Notes: generated by a model not told the origin, from the letters alone. 64,000 bases of DNA from Flavobacterium sp. 83 (GCF_000744835.1 NZ_JQMS01000001.1:2294001-2358000), one strand, 5' to 3'; positions 54,826 through 64,000 are shown, numbered from the stretch's first letter. Numbers and translations are program-made.

Positions 54826-55460
54826 TATTCTGATTTTATTTTGGAGAATACATAACACATCTCGGTTGCAATTTGCAAACTGCGTTCTTGATATTTTTCT
54901 GCTTGTTGTGGTGTGTTGTCAAATGCTTTTGGATCATCAAATGTGATAGGAATACGCATTTCAGCACCAGCAATAAATGGGCAACCACCATCTGCTTGTG
55001 AGCAAGTCAATATTGCTGCAAATTCGCTTTGTGGGTTAAAATCATCATCATAAGTTTTAGAAAAACCAATAATAGGATGCTCATTTGCAGCATATTTTAT
55101 GGCATAAATAGGGTTGTTTCCTGTTGCAATGGTCTTGATTTTAAATCCTGATTGTTCTAGTGTTTTGGCAGCCATAGGAAATAATGCTGTAGCTTCAGTT
55201 CCGCCAGAATAACAAAATACATTGTTTATATTGAAATGTGCCGCAGCTGTTTGTGCCCAAACTTGTGATAAATGGCTTCTTCTGGAATTATGGGTACAAA
55301 TCAAGTTCAACCTAACTTCTTGTTGGTTCGTAACTTTGTTTTGAATAAAATCAATAAGCGGTTGTAAAGTGATTTTGCGTTCGACTGTTATGTTTTCTAA
55401 ATTTAATGCGCTAATTGTTTTTTGAATTTCTGGAAACAGGATGGTTTTGGTTAAAGTCAT
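54825..55460 (-). CDS. arsC: low-molecular-weight phosphatase-type arsenate reductase
   Basis: This 211-residue protein has the P-loop CTHNSRRS (C-x5-R-S), then conserved YSGGTEATAL and AAILTCSQADGGCPF. The N-terminal extension of about 45 residues is characteristic of Bacteroidota arsenate reductases. It reduces arsenate to arsenite, to be exported by Acr3. Cysteine pairs suggest a thioredoxin- or bacillithiol-linked cycle. bshB1 in the same window shows bacillithiol is available. Confidence 0.9.
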   Translation of the reverse strand: MTLTKTILFPEIQKTISALNLENITVERKITLQPLIDFIQNKVTNQQEVRLNLICTHNSRRSHLSQVWAQTAAAHFNINNVFCYSGGTEATALFPMAAKTLEQSGFKIKTIATGNNPIYAIKYAANEHPIIGFSKTYDDDFNPQSEFAAILTCSQADGGCPFIAGAEMRIPITFDDPKAFDNTPQQAEKYQERSLQIATEMCYVFSKIKSE

Positions 55461-55478
55461 ATTGTAGTTTTTAAAAAA

Positions 55479-55949
55479 TTAGCAACAGCCTCCTCCAGGA
55501 GTGCAGCAGCTTGATTGCGTAGGGATTTCGGATAATTTCACTTTTTGTTTTTCGGCTGGAATGCCACATTGGTCTTGTGCTAAACAAGCGGTTTGTTTGT
55601 TTAATAAAGTAAATGCTGTTCCGTTGAAACCAATGTCGTATTTTCCAATAGTTTCGGCTTGATATTCTACTTCCACTTCATAATCTTGAATACCCAATAC
55701 CTTTTCTGAAAGTGTGATGATGTCTAAAAGTTTTTGTGGTTTTAGGCGGTGTTCAAAGTCATTGGCATCCCATAATTGGAAATTTACTACGGTTTCTTTT
55801 CGAACTTTTCCACCGCAATCAATAAAGTTTTTGGTGATTAAACCCACTTCAGTTACGTGAAAATGCTCTGGTACATAGCTACCGTTTGGCAATTCAAAAG
55901 CAACGTTATCTAGCGTGCTCAACTGTTTTTTAATTTCTGATAGTTTCAT
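55479..55949 (-). CDS. DUF6428 protein with cysteine-rich tail, arsenic operon
   Basis: This 156-residue protein has a DUF6428 body (FELPNGSYVPEHFHVTEVG, DCGG) and a tail ending SSCCTPGGGCC. DUF6428 is a family of unknown function that occurs with arsenic genes in Bacteroidota. Its two Cys-Cys pairs at the C-terminus could bind arsenite or a metal and hand it to Acr3 or ArsR (inference). It sits 19 bp after arsR and 18 bp before arsC. Confidence 0.8.
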   Translation of the reverse strand: MKLSEIKKQLSTLDNVAFELPNGSYVPEHFHVTEVGLITKNFIDCGGKVRKETVVNFQLWDANDFEHRLKPQKLLDIITLSEKVLGIQDYEVEVEYQAETIGKYDIGFNGTAFTLLNKQTACLAQDQCGIPAEKQKVKLSEIPTQSSCCTPGGGCC

Positions 55950-55967
55950 TTTTGTATAATTTAAAAA

Positions 55968-56300
55968 TTAACAACATTGATTTTTCTTGTTTTCTAAATA
56001 GGAATTGACATGTTGAAAAAAGCCTTTCATTTTATTAAAACCTTCTTCGTTGAGGCAATAACAAATCGCATTTCCTTCAAAATTACCTTTAATAAGTCCT
56101 GCATTTTTAAGCTCCTTCAAGTGTTGAGAAACAGTAGGTTGTGCCAATGGTAATTCGTTTACGATATCACCGCATACACAACTGTTTACTTTTATGAGAT
56201 GTTCTATTATGGCAATTCGCGCCGGATGACCTATGGCTTTCGCCAATATTGCCAATTCGTTTTGCTCATCTGTGAAATGTTCTGACTTAGTAATTCCCAT
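55968..56300 (-). CDS. arsR: ArsR/SmtB-family metalloregulator
   Basis: This 110-residue repressor starts at ATG 56300 (MGITKSEHF); a TTG start at 56321 is open but less likely. It has the winged helix-turn-helix with [36 protein letters not shown] is the ArsR arsenite-binding motif, and the C-terminal NQCC adds further cysteines. It should leave its operator when arsenite binds, turning on the downstream genes. The 12-bp palindrome upstream is a likely operator. Confidence 0.93.
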   Translation of the reverse strand: MGITKSEHFTDEQNELAILAKAIGHPARIAIIEHLIKVNSCVCGDIVNELPLAQPTVSQHLKELKNAGLIKGNFEGNAICYCLNEEGFNKMKGFFQHVNSYLENKKNQCC

Positions 56301-56312
56301 TGTTATATATTT

Positions 56313-56324
56313 ATATTGCAATAT
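56313..56324. promoter_or_regulatory. candidate ArsR operator
   Basis: ATATTGCAATAT is a perfect 12-bp palindrome only 13 bp before the arsR ATG. ArsR-family operators are usually short AT-rich palindromes of this size. Confidence 0.55.
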
Positions 56325-56535
56325 TACGATATAGGTAAATAAAAACCAAATTTTGAATACTAATTTTTGGTTAAATTTTTAATTGGCTATTCTCATTAGT
56401 ACGATAAGTATTTTGAAGTTGTGTTTCATAAGGAAACGCCTAACGCTAAAATTTTAAATTTATTCGAAAATAAAAACTGCTGAAGAAAACACCCTTTTTT
56501 TGAAAATATGTTTCTAATTTTTGCAATTAGACTAC

Positions 56536-56919
56536 TCACATCCATTTCGATAAGAAATCGATCAAATCTTCTCTCAAATCTTTAAATAATTTCTCAAAAA
56601 CAGCGATACTTTTTCTATGCTTTTTATGGTCAGAAAATTTTTCATTATCAATGGCATTGGGATTATCTAACACTGCAGCCTCAAGAAACAATTCGTGACT
56701 TTTAATCTCGTGAGTTAAGATGTCAATTTGTTCCTTTTGGATGACTATCAGGTTATTAAAGTGATCCGCTAAGGAGCGTACCTCATTAGAAGTATTTTTT
56801 TCCGCCACTTCCATAATTCGCTTATCCATAATTTTAAGCTCATCTTTGTAAAACAAAAGTTTGTTTAGCCACGTTTTATGTTCCTCATGTAGTTGATAAA
56901 TTGTTTTTTTAGTTTCCAT
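56536..56919 (-). CDS. hypothetical helical coiled-coil protein
   Basis: I do not recognise this 127-residue protein. It is almost wholly alpha-helical, with heptad-like charge patterns (YKDELKIMDKRIMEVAEKN and IQKEQIDILTHEIKSHELFLEAA) and no signal peptide or membrane segment. It shares the small uncharacterised-gene block with 57025 and 235 bp separate it from arsR. It is transcribed toward the arsenic operon and may be cytoplasmic. Confidence 0.6.
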   Translation of the reverse strand: METKKTIYQLHEEHKTWLNKLLFYKDELKIMDKRIMEVAEKNTSNEVRSLADHFNNLIVIQKEQIDILTHEIKSHELFLEAAVLDNPNAIDNEKFSDHKKHRKSIAVFEKLFKDLREDLIDFLSKWM

Positions 56920-57024
56920 TTTAGTCTTTTTTAAATAGTTTGCGATTAATTGCGTTGGAGTTGTTTTTTTATTTTATTGAAAATTGCAAAAAGCAAAATA
57001 GTAAGGGTTTTTTATTCCAAAATA

Positions 57025-57285
57025 TTAAAGTTGAAATAAATCTTTTGGAATGGCATGAAAACCTACTGATTTTACTTTGTTTTCAATGTCAGTGATAGCT
57101 ACCATTTTTGAGGTGTGTACGGTAAATTCTCTGGGAAAGATTTCAGCGTTCAATAGCACGTCTTTTATTCCGCCTAATTGCAATAGGCTCGATTTAATCG
57201 AAATCAAATCTACTTCTTCAATAGCATTTGTTCCAAAAATTTGACCATGATTTCCTGGAATTACATTGTCTTTTAATGCGCTCAT
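57025..57285 (-). CDS. HMA-fold-like protein without metal cysteines
   Basis: This 86-residue protein resembles a heavy-metal-associated fold: a beta-alpha-beta-beta-alpha-beta order with IEEVDLISIKSSLLQLGGIKDVLLN and TDIENKVKSVGFHA. The CxxC motif expected at the first loop is missing (TNAIEEVDL instead), so metal binding by the usual route is not possible. A -7 box CAAAGTTA (reverse TAACTTTG) lies at 57351-57358. Similar small proteins are common in Bacteroidota, with unknown role. Confidence 0.55.
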   Translation of the reverse strand: MSALKDNVIPGNHGQIFGTNAIEEVDLISIKSSLLQLGGIKDVLLNAEIFPREFTVHTSKMVAITDIENKVKSVGFHAIPKDLFQL

Positions 57286-57683
57286 ATTTTTAATTTTTAA
57301 GATTAGGAATCTTGTTTAGCTGTATTTATATAAATGTTAGTTAAGTTATTCAAAGTTAGTTATTTATGTCGTATGAATTAGAAAAATAGAATAGAAAAAT
57401 ATCGCTTTTTGGATTTTGGACTGAATATTTATTTGCTGAATATTTTGTAAATCTACTGGTTCATAAAGTCATTTTATTTTTGAAAAATAAAGTGACTTCT
57501 TGTACAGCAATAACTTTGTATTTGTAACTTTGAAATCTAATGCTGTCCAACTGCACAATTGCATTTTTGGTAAAAAAACACCAAAATTAATTAGTAGAAT
57601 AAGACTTCTGTCTATTCAATTTTAGTAAAATTTAGAGTTGGATAAATATAGTAATAAGTCGTAAAAATATTCATTTCAGTCAC
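57286..57683. promoter_or_regulatory. divergent intergenic region with AraC gene promoter
   Basis: This 398-bp spacer has no gene. TTG at 57500-57502, 22 bp, and TAACTTTG at 57525-57532 make a good forward promoter for the AraC gene. A second TAACTTTG is at 57511-57518. A reverse box for the HMA-like gene is at 57358-57351. No strong repeats. Confidence 0.55.
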
Positions 57684-58502
57684 ATGGGTTCATCTGAAAC
57701 TTTAGAAGAAAAATATTACATAAAAGAGGTTGATACGGATAAAAAAAGTATTTATTGCCATCATGATTTGATGGGTGAATTATTTATTCCAACCCATAAG
57801 CATGAAAAAGCGCAAATGCTATATTCCGAAGGAGGTATTGTTTATGTTACCACTGAAACCAAAACGTATTTTCTTCCCGCTCGCCATTTTATCTGGATTC
57901 CAGGTGGGATAAAGCACAGTATTCATCCCAATTCAGAGGATGTTATTATGCGTAATTTGTATTTTCCAATAGATTATAATGAACATCCCTTTTATGGAAA
58001 AGAGGGTATTTATCCCATTAATGATTTATTGCTCCAAATGATGCGTTTCACGAACCGCTGGAACGGAAATTTGAAAATAGGAACTAGAAATTTTACTATT
58101 GCCAATGCCATAAAAGCTATTTTGCCAGAAATCTGTCTGACTAATTTACCTTTATCGTTGCCTTTACCAAAGGATATTAGACTCAATAAGATCATTAGCT
58201 ATTTAGATGAAAACTTGGGTGAACCTATTTTGTTCTCTGATTTGGCCAATCGATTTGGGTTTAGTGAGCGCTCTTTGTATCGCTTGTTCCAAAAAGATTT
58301 AGGTATGTCATTCATTCAATATTTCACGATTCGAAGAATTTTAAAAGCAATTGAATTGTTACTCGAAAAAAAAATTTCTGTAAATGAAGTGGCACAAGCG
58401 GTGGGATATAATAGCGTTCCAACATTTAGTAATACTTTTTTCAAAATTTTAGGACAACGCCCATCTGATTATTTAAAAGGGATTGAAATATTAAAAAAGT
58501 AA
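57684..58502 (+). CDS. AraC-family regulator, likely of the adjacent efflux operon
   Basis: This 272-residue regulator has an N-terminal cupin (about 20-110, with FIPTHKHEKAQMLYSEGGIVY and PARHFIWIPGGIKHS) and a C-terminal double helix-turn-helix (LSERSLYRLFQKDLGMSFIQYFTIRRI-like at 205-230, VAQAVGYNSVPTFSNTFFKILGQRPSDYL at the end). It lies upstream of the TolC/EmrA/EmrB genes on the same strand, so it probably controls drug or toxic-compound efflux. Ligand unknown. Confidence 0.9.
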   Translation: MGSSETLEEKYYIKEVDTDKKSIYCHHDLMGELFIPTHKHEKAQMLYSEGGIVYVTTETKTYFLPARHFIWIPGGIKHSIHPNSEDVIMRNLYFPIDYNEHPFYGKEGIYPINDLLLQMMRFTNRWNGNLKIGTRNFTIANAIKAILPEICLTNLPLSLPLPKDIRLNKIISYLDENLGEPILFSDLANRFGFSERSLYRLFQKDLGMSFIQYFTIRRILKAIELLLEKKISVNEVAQAVGYNSVPTFSNTFFKILGQRPSDYLKGIEILKK

Positions 58503-58644
58503 TTTTTGTAGCATTCTTTTCTGCAATCGTTATAGTCATTTTATTGCTTTGTATTTGTCCGAAATAGATAAATAGTTGGCTATAGTTGATTTTAAGGCAT
58601 GAATTAAATTGGGGAACTTTGCGCCATAATCCTTGATCTATATT

Positions 58645-60012
58645 ATGTTTCTTAAAAAATGGGTTCTTTGGAGCCAATCGAAAATTAATTTTTCAAAAAA
58701 TGCATTGTTATTATTCCTCTTTTTTCATGGAATCACTTCAATACAAGCACAACAAGCTACCGCAATTTCTTTAAATGATGCTTTAAAAATCGCTAAAGAA
58801 AATAATAAGACCATTCAGAAATCTCATATCGAACAGCATATTTCGGAAAAAGAGATTGCCGAAACAAAAAATCTTCGTTTACCTGAAGTTAATTTTAATG
58901 CGATGTATTCCCGATTATCAGATTTGACGGAATACGAAGGCGGTTTTTTCTCGGATAAGCATACCTATACGCCAGAACCTGGTACCGTAATATATGATGC
59001 AGTTACAAAATTTGACGTGCCGCTTTATGCCGGTAATAGAATTAATAATGCAATTAAAAAGTCGAAAGAGGAAAACGAAATTGCCAAAATCAAACTAGAA
59101 AAGACACAGAATGACATTCAATTACAAGTTATAGCAACTTTTTTGGGAATTTATAAAATGATGGAACTTCAGAAAATCATTGACGAAAGCATTAAAGAAG
59201 AACAGGAACGATTAAAGGAAGTGAAAGCTTTTAAAACCTTTGGAACGGTTACTAAAAATGAAGTGCTACGTTCCGAGTTACAACTTTCAGACCGAGAACT
59301 CAATTCATTGACCAATAAAAAAAATATCAGGATTGCGCTTCAAGAGTTAAAAACAATATTACAGTTGCCCGAAGAAGCAGAAATTGCTATTGACACAACG
59401 GGTTTGCTTGATATTGCTCCGCTTAAAGATTATGATTTCTATTTTAAAGAGACGCTTCAAAACGAAGAAATGCGTATCGCAAATAGGGAAGTGGACATTA
59501 AAAAAACAGCGTTAAAAATAGTCAAAGGAAGCTATTATCCTAAAGTGAGTTTCTTTGGGAATTATAATCTGAAATATCCTGATTATATGTTATTTACGCT
59601 GAATCGTCCGTATCTCTATACTATAGGGCAAATAGGAGTGGAGGCTAGTTATAATTTATCGGGTTTGTATAAAAATAAAGCCAAAGTTCAGGTTGCCAAT
59701 TTAAAAGTAGAATTGCAAGAAAATGAATCTGAACTTGTAAAAAATGAGATGGTGGATAAAGTATTTAGAAATCATACCCAATATCAGGAAATACTGGACA
59801 AGTTACCGGTTACGGAAAAAGCACTGGATTTAGCCAATGAGAATTACCGTATTGTAAAAGTAAAATACTTGAATCAGCTGGTCTTAATTACGGAAATGGT
59901 TGATGCGGATAATGCGTTGCTTCAGGCAAAATTCAACAAAGTTTCCACTAGAATTGATGTCGTTATGAAACAGTATGAATTGCTTCATACAGCAGGATTA
60001 CTCAACAAATAA
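58645..60012 (+). CDS. TolC-family outer-membrane efflux protein
   Basis: This 455-residue TolC-like protein starts at the ATG at 58645; the TTG at 58633 is in frame but less likely. It has a signal sequence up to about residue 39 (ITSIQAQ) and two long helical repeat regions (ISLNDALKIAKENNKTIQKSH, NYRIVKVKYLNQLVLITEMVDADNALLQAKF). It forms the outer-membrane channel for the tripartite pump with the genes that follow. Substrate unknown. Confidence 0.88.
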   Translation: MFLKKWVLWSQSKINFSKNALLLFLFFHGITSIQAQQATAISLNDALKIAKENNKTIQKSHIEQHISEKEIAETKNLRLPEVNFNAMYSRLSDLTEYEGGFFSDKHTYTPEPGTVIYDAVTKFDVPLYAGNRINNAIKKSKEENEIAKIKLEKTQNDIQLQVIATFLGIYKMMELQKIIDESIKEEQERLKEVKAFKTFGTVTKNEVLRSELQLSDRELNSLTNKKNIRIALQELKTILQLPEEAEIAIDTTGLLDIAPLKDYDFYFKETLQNEEMRIANREVDIKKTALKIVKGSYYPKVSFFGNYNLKYPDYMLFTLNRPYLYTIGQIGVEASYNLSGLYKNKAKVQVANLKVELQENESELVKNEMVDKVFRNHTQYQEILDKLPVTEKALDLANENYRIVKVKYLNQLVLITEMVDADNALLQAKFNKVSTRIDVVMKQYELLHTAGLLNK

Positions 60013-60048
60013 TAATTTCAATTTAATATAATTTAGTTTCAAATTTAT

Positions 60049-61101
60049 ATGGTAAAAGTTCATAATTCATCAAGAGCGCATCGATCATTTCATAGATTAA
60101 TCACCGTAATTGCCAGTCTGCTGGTTCTCGGCGGAATTGTTTTAGGGATTTGGTTTTATATTTTTAATAAAAATCACGAAGAAACTAATGATGCTCAGGT
60201 GGATCAGTATGTAACGCCAATTATGGCTCGAATTACGGGTTATGTTACCGAAGTGCGCTATAATGAAAATCAATTTGTTCACAAAGGGGACACATTGCTG
60301 ATAATTGACAATAGGGAATATAAAGCACATTTAGACATGGCATTGGCTGATGTTGAAAATGCAAAAAGTAATAGTATTGTGATAGCAAAAAATGTCGCAA
60401 CAACTTCTAATACAACTTCAGTTAGACAGGCACAATTAGAAGCTGCAAAAACGGAAGTTTGGAAAACCAAACTGGAATACAATCGCTATAAAGGATTGGT
60501 AAGTCAGGAAGCGGCCACTGAGCAGCAGCTTGAAAAAGTAAAAGCCGATTACGAGTTGGCGCAGGCACATTATCAGGAAATTGCCAACACAATTCAATCA
60601 GCAGTATTGAACACCTCAGAAGCTTCGGCTAAAATTCCAACAGCTCAGACAGTAATTCAATCCAAACAAGCGATTGCTGATAATGCGACTTTGTTTCTTT
60701 CTTACACCGTAATTACGGCGCCTTATGATGGCTGGGTGGGTAAAAAAATGATGCAACCAGGACAGATGATAAAAGAAGGACAAACCTTAGTTTCTATTGT
60801 GAGCAAGGAAAAGTGGATTACCGCTAATTTTAAGGAAACGCAGCTGCAATATTTATCTATTGGACAAGAAGTGGAGCTAAAGGCAGATGCAATAAGCGGA
60901 AGAGATTTTGTGGGAATAATTGAATCTTTGTCGCCAGCCAGTGGGGCTCGTTTTTCATTATTGCCTCCTGATAACGCAACGGGTAATTTTATAAAAATAG
61001 AACAACGAATTCCAGTTAGAATAAAATTAAAAGAAAATAATGCACAAACGGACTTTCTTAGAGCCGGTATGAATGTTACCGTTATCGCCGAACACAAATA
61101 A
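60049..61101 (+). CDS. HlyD/EmrA-family membrane fusion protein
   Basis: This 350-residue adaptor has one N-terminal transmembrane helix (about 18-40) and then a biotinyl-lipoyl-like beta region (TNDAQVDQYVTPIMARITGYVTEVRYNENQFVHKGDTLLIID), a coiled-coil hairpin and a C-terminal beta part (TVITAPYDGWVGKKMMQPGQMIKEGQTLVSIV). It links the inner-membrane exporter to the TolC-like channel. Part of the same operon, 36 bp after it. Confidence 0.92.
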   Translation: MVKVHNSSRAHRSFHRLITVIASLLVLGGIVLGIWFYIFNKNHEETNDAQVDQYVTPIMARITGYVTEVRYNENQFVHKGDTLLIIDNREYKAHLDMALADVENAKSNSIVIAKNVATTSNTTSVRQAQLEAAKTEVWKTKLEYNRYKGLVSQEAATEQQLEKVKADYELAQAHYQEIANTIQSAVLNTSEASAKIPTAQTVIQSKQAIADNATLFLSYTVITAPYDGWVGKKMMQPGQMIKEGQTLVSIVSKEKWITANFKETQLQYLSIGQEVELKADAISGRDFVGIIESLSPASGARFSLLPPDNATGNFIKIEQRIPVRIKLKENNAQTDFLRAGMNVTVIAEHK

Positions 61102-61105
61102 TCAG

Positions 61106-62689
61106 ATGTCAGAAGTAAGTGTTTTTAAATCTTGGGTTCCCAATTGGGCTATTATTGCAATTATCTTTTTCTGCATGCTGCATTCCATGGTTTTATTGGG
61201 AGTATATACTTCTAATGTGACCTATGCGGCAAGTTTTTTGGATGTAGAAGTAGAAGATTTGCAGTTTTCCATGTGTGTTACTTATGGAACTTTTTTAGCT
61301 ACTATTCTTATCGAAAGTCGGTTTTTTAAGTTTTTTCCAACCAAGAAATATTTTCTGGTTATTTATGGCTTAGCTGCGCTAACATTTATACTCACGGCTT
61401 ACACCCAAAATTTTTCTTTGTTTATTATGTTACGAATGGCCGAAGGAATCTTGATGGCATTGCCAGTTTTACCTTTGCGACAGTTTTTGATTGCTCGGTT
61501 TAAGTCTAAAAATGCTGTAATTATCGCTTTTACGCTTAATTATGGTGCTTTGATGCTGGCTTCTCCTTTTATAATGAATATTGCGGTTTGGTTACTAGAG
61601 AATTACGATTGGAAATATATGGCGTATGGTTCCGCTTTTTTCCAAATTGTGTGTGTAGCCTTGGTCATGATTACCTTCAATAACAATCGTTTTCATAAAA
61701 AAATTCCGTTGTATCAAATCGATTGGGCCAGTTTTATTTTGGTGCTTACCGCTGTTTTGTGTGGCAGTTATTTTGTGGTTTATGGCCAAAAAAAATATTG
61801 GTTTGAATCGCCTCAAATTGTTGCAGCACTTATTATTGCACTAATAACAGGAGGTTTTTTTATCGCCCGACAAATGCTGGTGAAGAGACCTACTTTTGAT
61901 ATGCGAGTCTTTCGGTATGCGAATTTACGAACCGGATTGTTGTTGTCAGTGGTTTTTTATATTGCCAGAGCAACATTGAATATTTGTCACAGTACGATGG
62001 CTGTAGTTTGGAATTGGGAACCTTCTAGAGTGGCTCATGTGCAATATTTAAATTTAACAGGAAACATAATTGGAATGATTTTGACTGGATTCTTTTTGGC
62101 TAAATCAGTTTCTTCCCGCTATATTTTTATAATAGGATTTTCACTTTTGGCAGTATTTCATTTCTGGTTTACTTTGCTTTTTGTGCCGGATGCTTCCTTT
62201 TCGGATATTGCGATTCCGTATATGTTGCAAGGTGTGGCTGTTGGAATAATATTTGTTCCGTTGGTCTTATTCACCGTATCTGCTGTTCCTACACATTTTG
62301 CTCCGTTTGCTGGAATTGTTGGCGTTGCTGGGCGTTTTTGGGGAAGTATAATGGGTTTTGCGATGATTCAAAACGCAGGATTGTTTTTGCAAAACACCCA
62401 TTTTACAAAATTCAGACAATTTATCCTTCCCGAAAGTCCGGAAACACAAATACGTGTCGAGCAAATTACCAGAAGTTTTATGGCTAAAGGCTATTCGATA
62501 GATGATTCCAATAAATTAGCGATGAAACAAATCATTAGTTCGGTTTCAAAACAATCGGTTTTATTGTCCAATATGGAAATCTTCACCGTTATTGGTTATT
62601 TAATGGTTATTGTCGTTATTTTTCTATTGCTTAATCAACATTTAAGACAAACATTTGATGTTTTCAAAAATAGAATTTGGGGGAATTAA
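61106..62689 (+). CDS. DHA2-type MFS exporter (EmrB-like)
   Basis: This 527-residue protein has about 14 transmembrane helices, as expected for EmrB-type drug:H+ antiporters. Start at ATG 61106 (MSEVSVFKS), 4 bp after the adaptor stop; the ATG at 61073 is within the adaptor gene. It lacks the exact textbook DHA2 motif C, so subfamily assignment is a little uncertain, but gene order AraC-TolC-EmrA-EmrB supports tripartite efflux. Confidence 0.88.
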   Translation: MSEVSVFKSWVPNWAIIAIIFFCMLHSMVLLGVYTSNVTYAASFLDVEVEDLQFSMCVTYGTFLATILIESRFFKFFPTKKYFLVIYGLAALTFILTAYTQNFSLFIMLRMAEGILMALPVLPLRQFLIARFKSKNAVIIAFTLNYGALMLASPFIMNIAVWLLENYDWKYMAYGSAFFQIVCVALVMITFNNNRFHKKIPLYQIDWASFILVLTAVLCGSYFVVYGQKKYWFESPQIVAALIIALITGGFFIARQMLVKRPTFDMRVFRYANLRTGLLLSVVFYIARATLNICHSTMAVVWNWEPSRVAHVQYLNLTGNIIGMILTGFFLAKSVSSRYIFIIGFSLLAVFHFWFTLLFVPDASFSDIAIPYMLQGVAVGIIFVPLVLFTVSAVPTHFAPFAGIVGVAGRFWGSIMGFAMIQNAGLFLQNTHFTKFRQFILPESPETQIRVEQITRSFMAKGYSIDDSNKLAMKQIISSVSKQSVLLSNMEIFTVIGYLMVIVVIFLLLNQHLRQTFDVFKNRIWGN

Positions 62690-62795
62690 AAAATGCTACA
62701 GTTTACTAAAACCGTTTAAAAAGTAAAATATCCTATTCTAATTAATTTAAGAATAGGATATTTTATTTATTGGAACAATTAATCTTTGGATTTTT

Positions 62796-64000
62796 TTAGG
62801 ATTTGCTGGTTTCTTTTCTGTCCAAACCTCGTTTTCTCAATAGCGGTTCAACACTAGGTTCTGCACCGCGAAAACGTTTATACAAAACCATTGGTTCTTC
62901 GGTTCCCCCTTTTTCTAAAATGTTTTTGCGAAATGATTTTGCTTTTTCAGGATTGAATAAGTTGGCTGTTTTGAAAACTTCAAAAGCATCCGTATCCAAA
63001 ACGCCTGACCAGATATAGCTGTAATATCCAGCCGAATAACCCCCAGAGAAAATATGATTGTAATACGTACTTCTATATCTTGGAATAATAGCTTGTATTA
63101 GCCCTATTTCGTTCATTGCATTTTTTTCAAAAGTATTGGCATCTATGGTAATTGTAGACTTTTGAGTGTGATACTTTAAGTCTAAAAAGGAAGCGGCTAA
63201 ATATTCTGTTGTCATAAATCCTTGATCAAAAGTGCTGGATTCCTGCATTTTTTTAATCAAATCATCGGGAATGACTGCTCCTGTTTGGTAATGTTTAGCA
63301 TACAATTTTAAAACTTCTGGTTCTCCTGCCCAATTTTCCATAATTTGCGAAGGCAATTCAACAAAATCTCTTGGCACGTTAGTACCGGCTAAACTTCGGT
63401 AGGTTACATTCGACAATAATCCGTGTAAAGCGTGGCCAAATTCATGGAAAAAAGTAGTCACCTCGTCAAAAGTCAATAAAGCTGGATTATTTTCTGTGGG
63501 TTTAGAAAAATTGCAAACAATAGAAATCACTGGAGCTTGTCGCAGTCCGTCAATTGTTTTTTGGGTTCTGTAGGAAGTCATCCAGGCACCGCCACGTTTT
63601 GAATTTCGAGGAAAAAAATCCATATATAAAATACCTACAAGCGTTCCGTCTGACTCTGAAACTTCCCAAACATCCACTTCTTGATGGTATTTTGGAACTT
63701 CTTGTAAGGGTTTGAATTGTAAGCCGTATAAGTTTTTGGTAACTTGAAAAACACCTTTTGTGACGTTTTCTAAACTAAAATAGGGTTTTAGTTCCTGCTC
63801 GTCCAGATCAAAACGTTCTTTTCGGATTTTTTCAGTGTAAAATCGCCAATCGTAGGGCTGAACTACATCATTGATTCCATCTTTTTTCATCATTTCTTGA
63901 ATGTCTGCTGCTTCCGTTTTGGCAATTTCTAAAGCAGGTTTCCATAAATCATTCAAAAGTTTGTAAACATTTTCAGGAGTTTTGGCCATGCTTTCCTCAA
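62796..64000 (-). CDS. M3-family oligopeptidase (Dcp-type), C-terminal part, truncated by window edge
   Basis: The open frame reaches the window end without a stop; the ATG at 63989 is internal (read-in residues EES before it). The zinc motif FFHEFGHALHGLLS (HExxH) with GxxGR-like downstream residues shows M3 peptidase (Dcp/OpdA) type. The sequence AGYYSYIWSGVLDTDAFEVF is also conserved. About the C-terminal 400 of roughly 680-700 residues are present. It cleaves oligopeptides. Position only: convergent with the efflux operon. Confidence 0.92.
   Translation of the reverse strand, partial: EESMAKTPENVYKLLNDLWKPALEIAKTEAADIQEMMKKDGINDVVQPYDWRFYTEKIRKERFDLDEQELKPYFSLENVTKGVFQVTKNLYGLQFKPLQEVPKYHQEVDVWEVSESDGTLVGILYMDFFPRNSKRGGAWMTSYRTQKTIDGLRQAPVISIVCNFSKPTENNPALLTFDEVTTFFHEFGHALHGLLSNVTYRSLAGTNVPRDFVELPSQIMENWAGEPEVLKLYAKHYQTGAVIPDDLIKKMQESSTFDQGFMTTEYLAASFLDLKYHTQKSTITIDANTFEKNAMNEIGLIQAIIPRYRSTYYNHIFSGGYSAGYYSYIWSGVLDTDAFEVFKTANLFNPEKAKSFRKNILEKGGTEEPMVLYKRFRGAEPSVEPLLRKRGLDRKETSKS

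Overview
The window is AT-rich, densely coded chromosomal DNA from a member of the Bacteroidota, most likely a Flavobacterium or close relative. This rests on the TAnnTTTG-type promoter boxes, the lack of strong Shine-Dalgarno sequences, the bacillithiol and menaquinone genes, a RocD/arginase pair, DUF6428 and DUF4202 proteins, and the intergenic palindromic repeats. Both ends cut a gene: purL at the left and an M3 oligopeptidase at the right.

Layout. 1-12.9 kb holds housekeeping and metabolic genes: purL, a beta-helix lipoprotein, menI-like and menF-like genes, bshB1, tRNA-His, an orphan PAS histidine kinase, a mercaptopyruvate sulfurtransferase, an M28 peptidase, a dienelactone hydrolase, and an Lrp regulator divergent from rocD-arginase. 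13.0-20.3 kb is one long molybdenum-cofactor operon (moeA, TSUP permease, mobA, cobA, moaD, thiF/moeB-rhodanese, moaE, moaCB, moaA) that also carries the siroheme methyltransferase. 20.3-27.3 kb is an accessory island. It holds a four-gene Hsp70 module (degenerate J-like membrane zinc-ribbon protein, GrpE-like small protein, long Hsp70, TerB-like protein), a UDG-fold-like protein, and a RAYT transposase bracketed by inverted REP hairpins. 27.4-33.0 kb has an M28 peptidase, katG, a 180-bp MITE with a 7-bp target duplication, a second UDG-like protein and an acyl-CoA thioesterase.

33.1-53.6 kb is a complete nitrate assimilation region. It holds a rubredoxin-tailed sirohaem-reductase-like protein, a three-part NasA fusion, an FNR-like regulator with four candidate cluster cysteines, an outer-membrane porin, NrtABC-type uptake, a chlorite dismutase, RidA, NarK, a NarX/NarL-like two-component pair, DUF4202, NirD and NirB. 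With the Moco/siroheme operon it forms a full path from nitrate uptake to ammonium. A 16-bp palindrome, TAMGTAT-N2-ATACKTA, recurs at the promoters of moeA, nasA/fnr, porin-nrt, narK and nirB, usually abutting or overlapping the -7 box. It looks like the operator that joins them into one regulon.

53.8-62.7 kb contains an arsenic operon (arsR-DUF6428-arsC-acr3), two small uncharacterised proteins, and an AraC-controlled TolC/EmrA/EmrB efflux operon. The most promising undescribed items are the Hsp70/GrpE-like/TerB module, the nitrate operator, the nitrate-linked chlorite dismutase, and the rubredoxin fusion.
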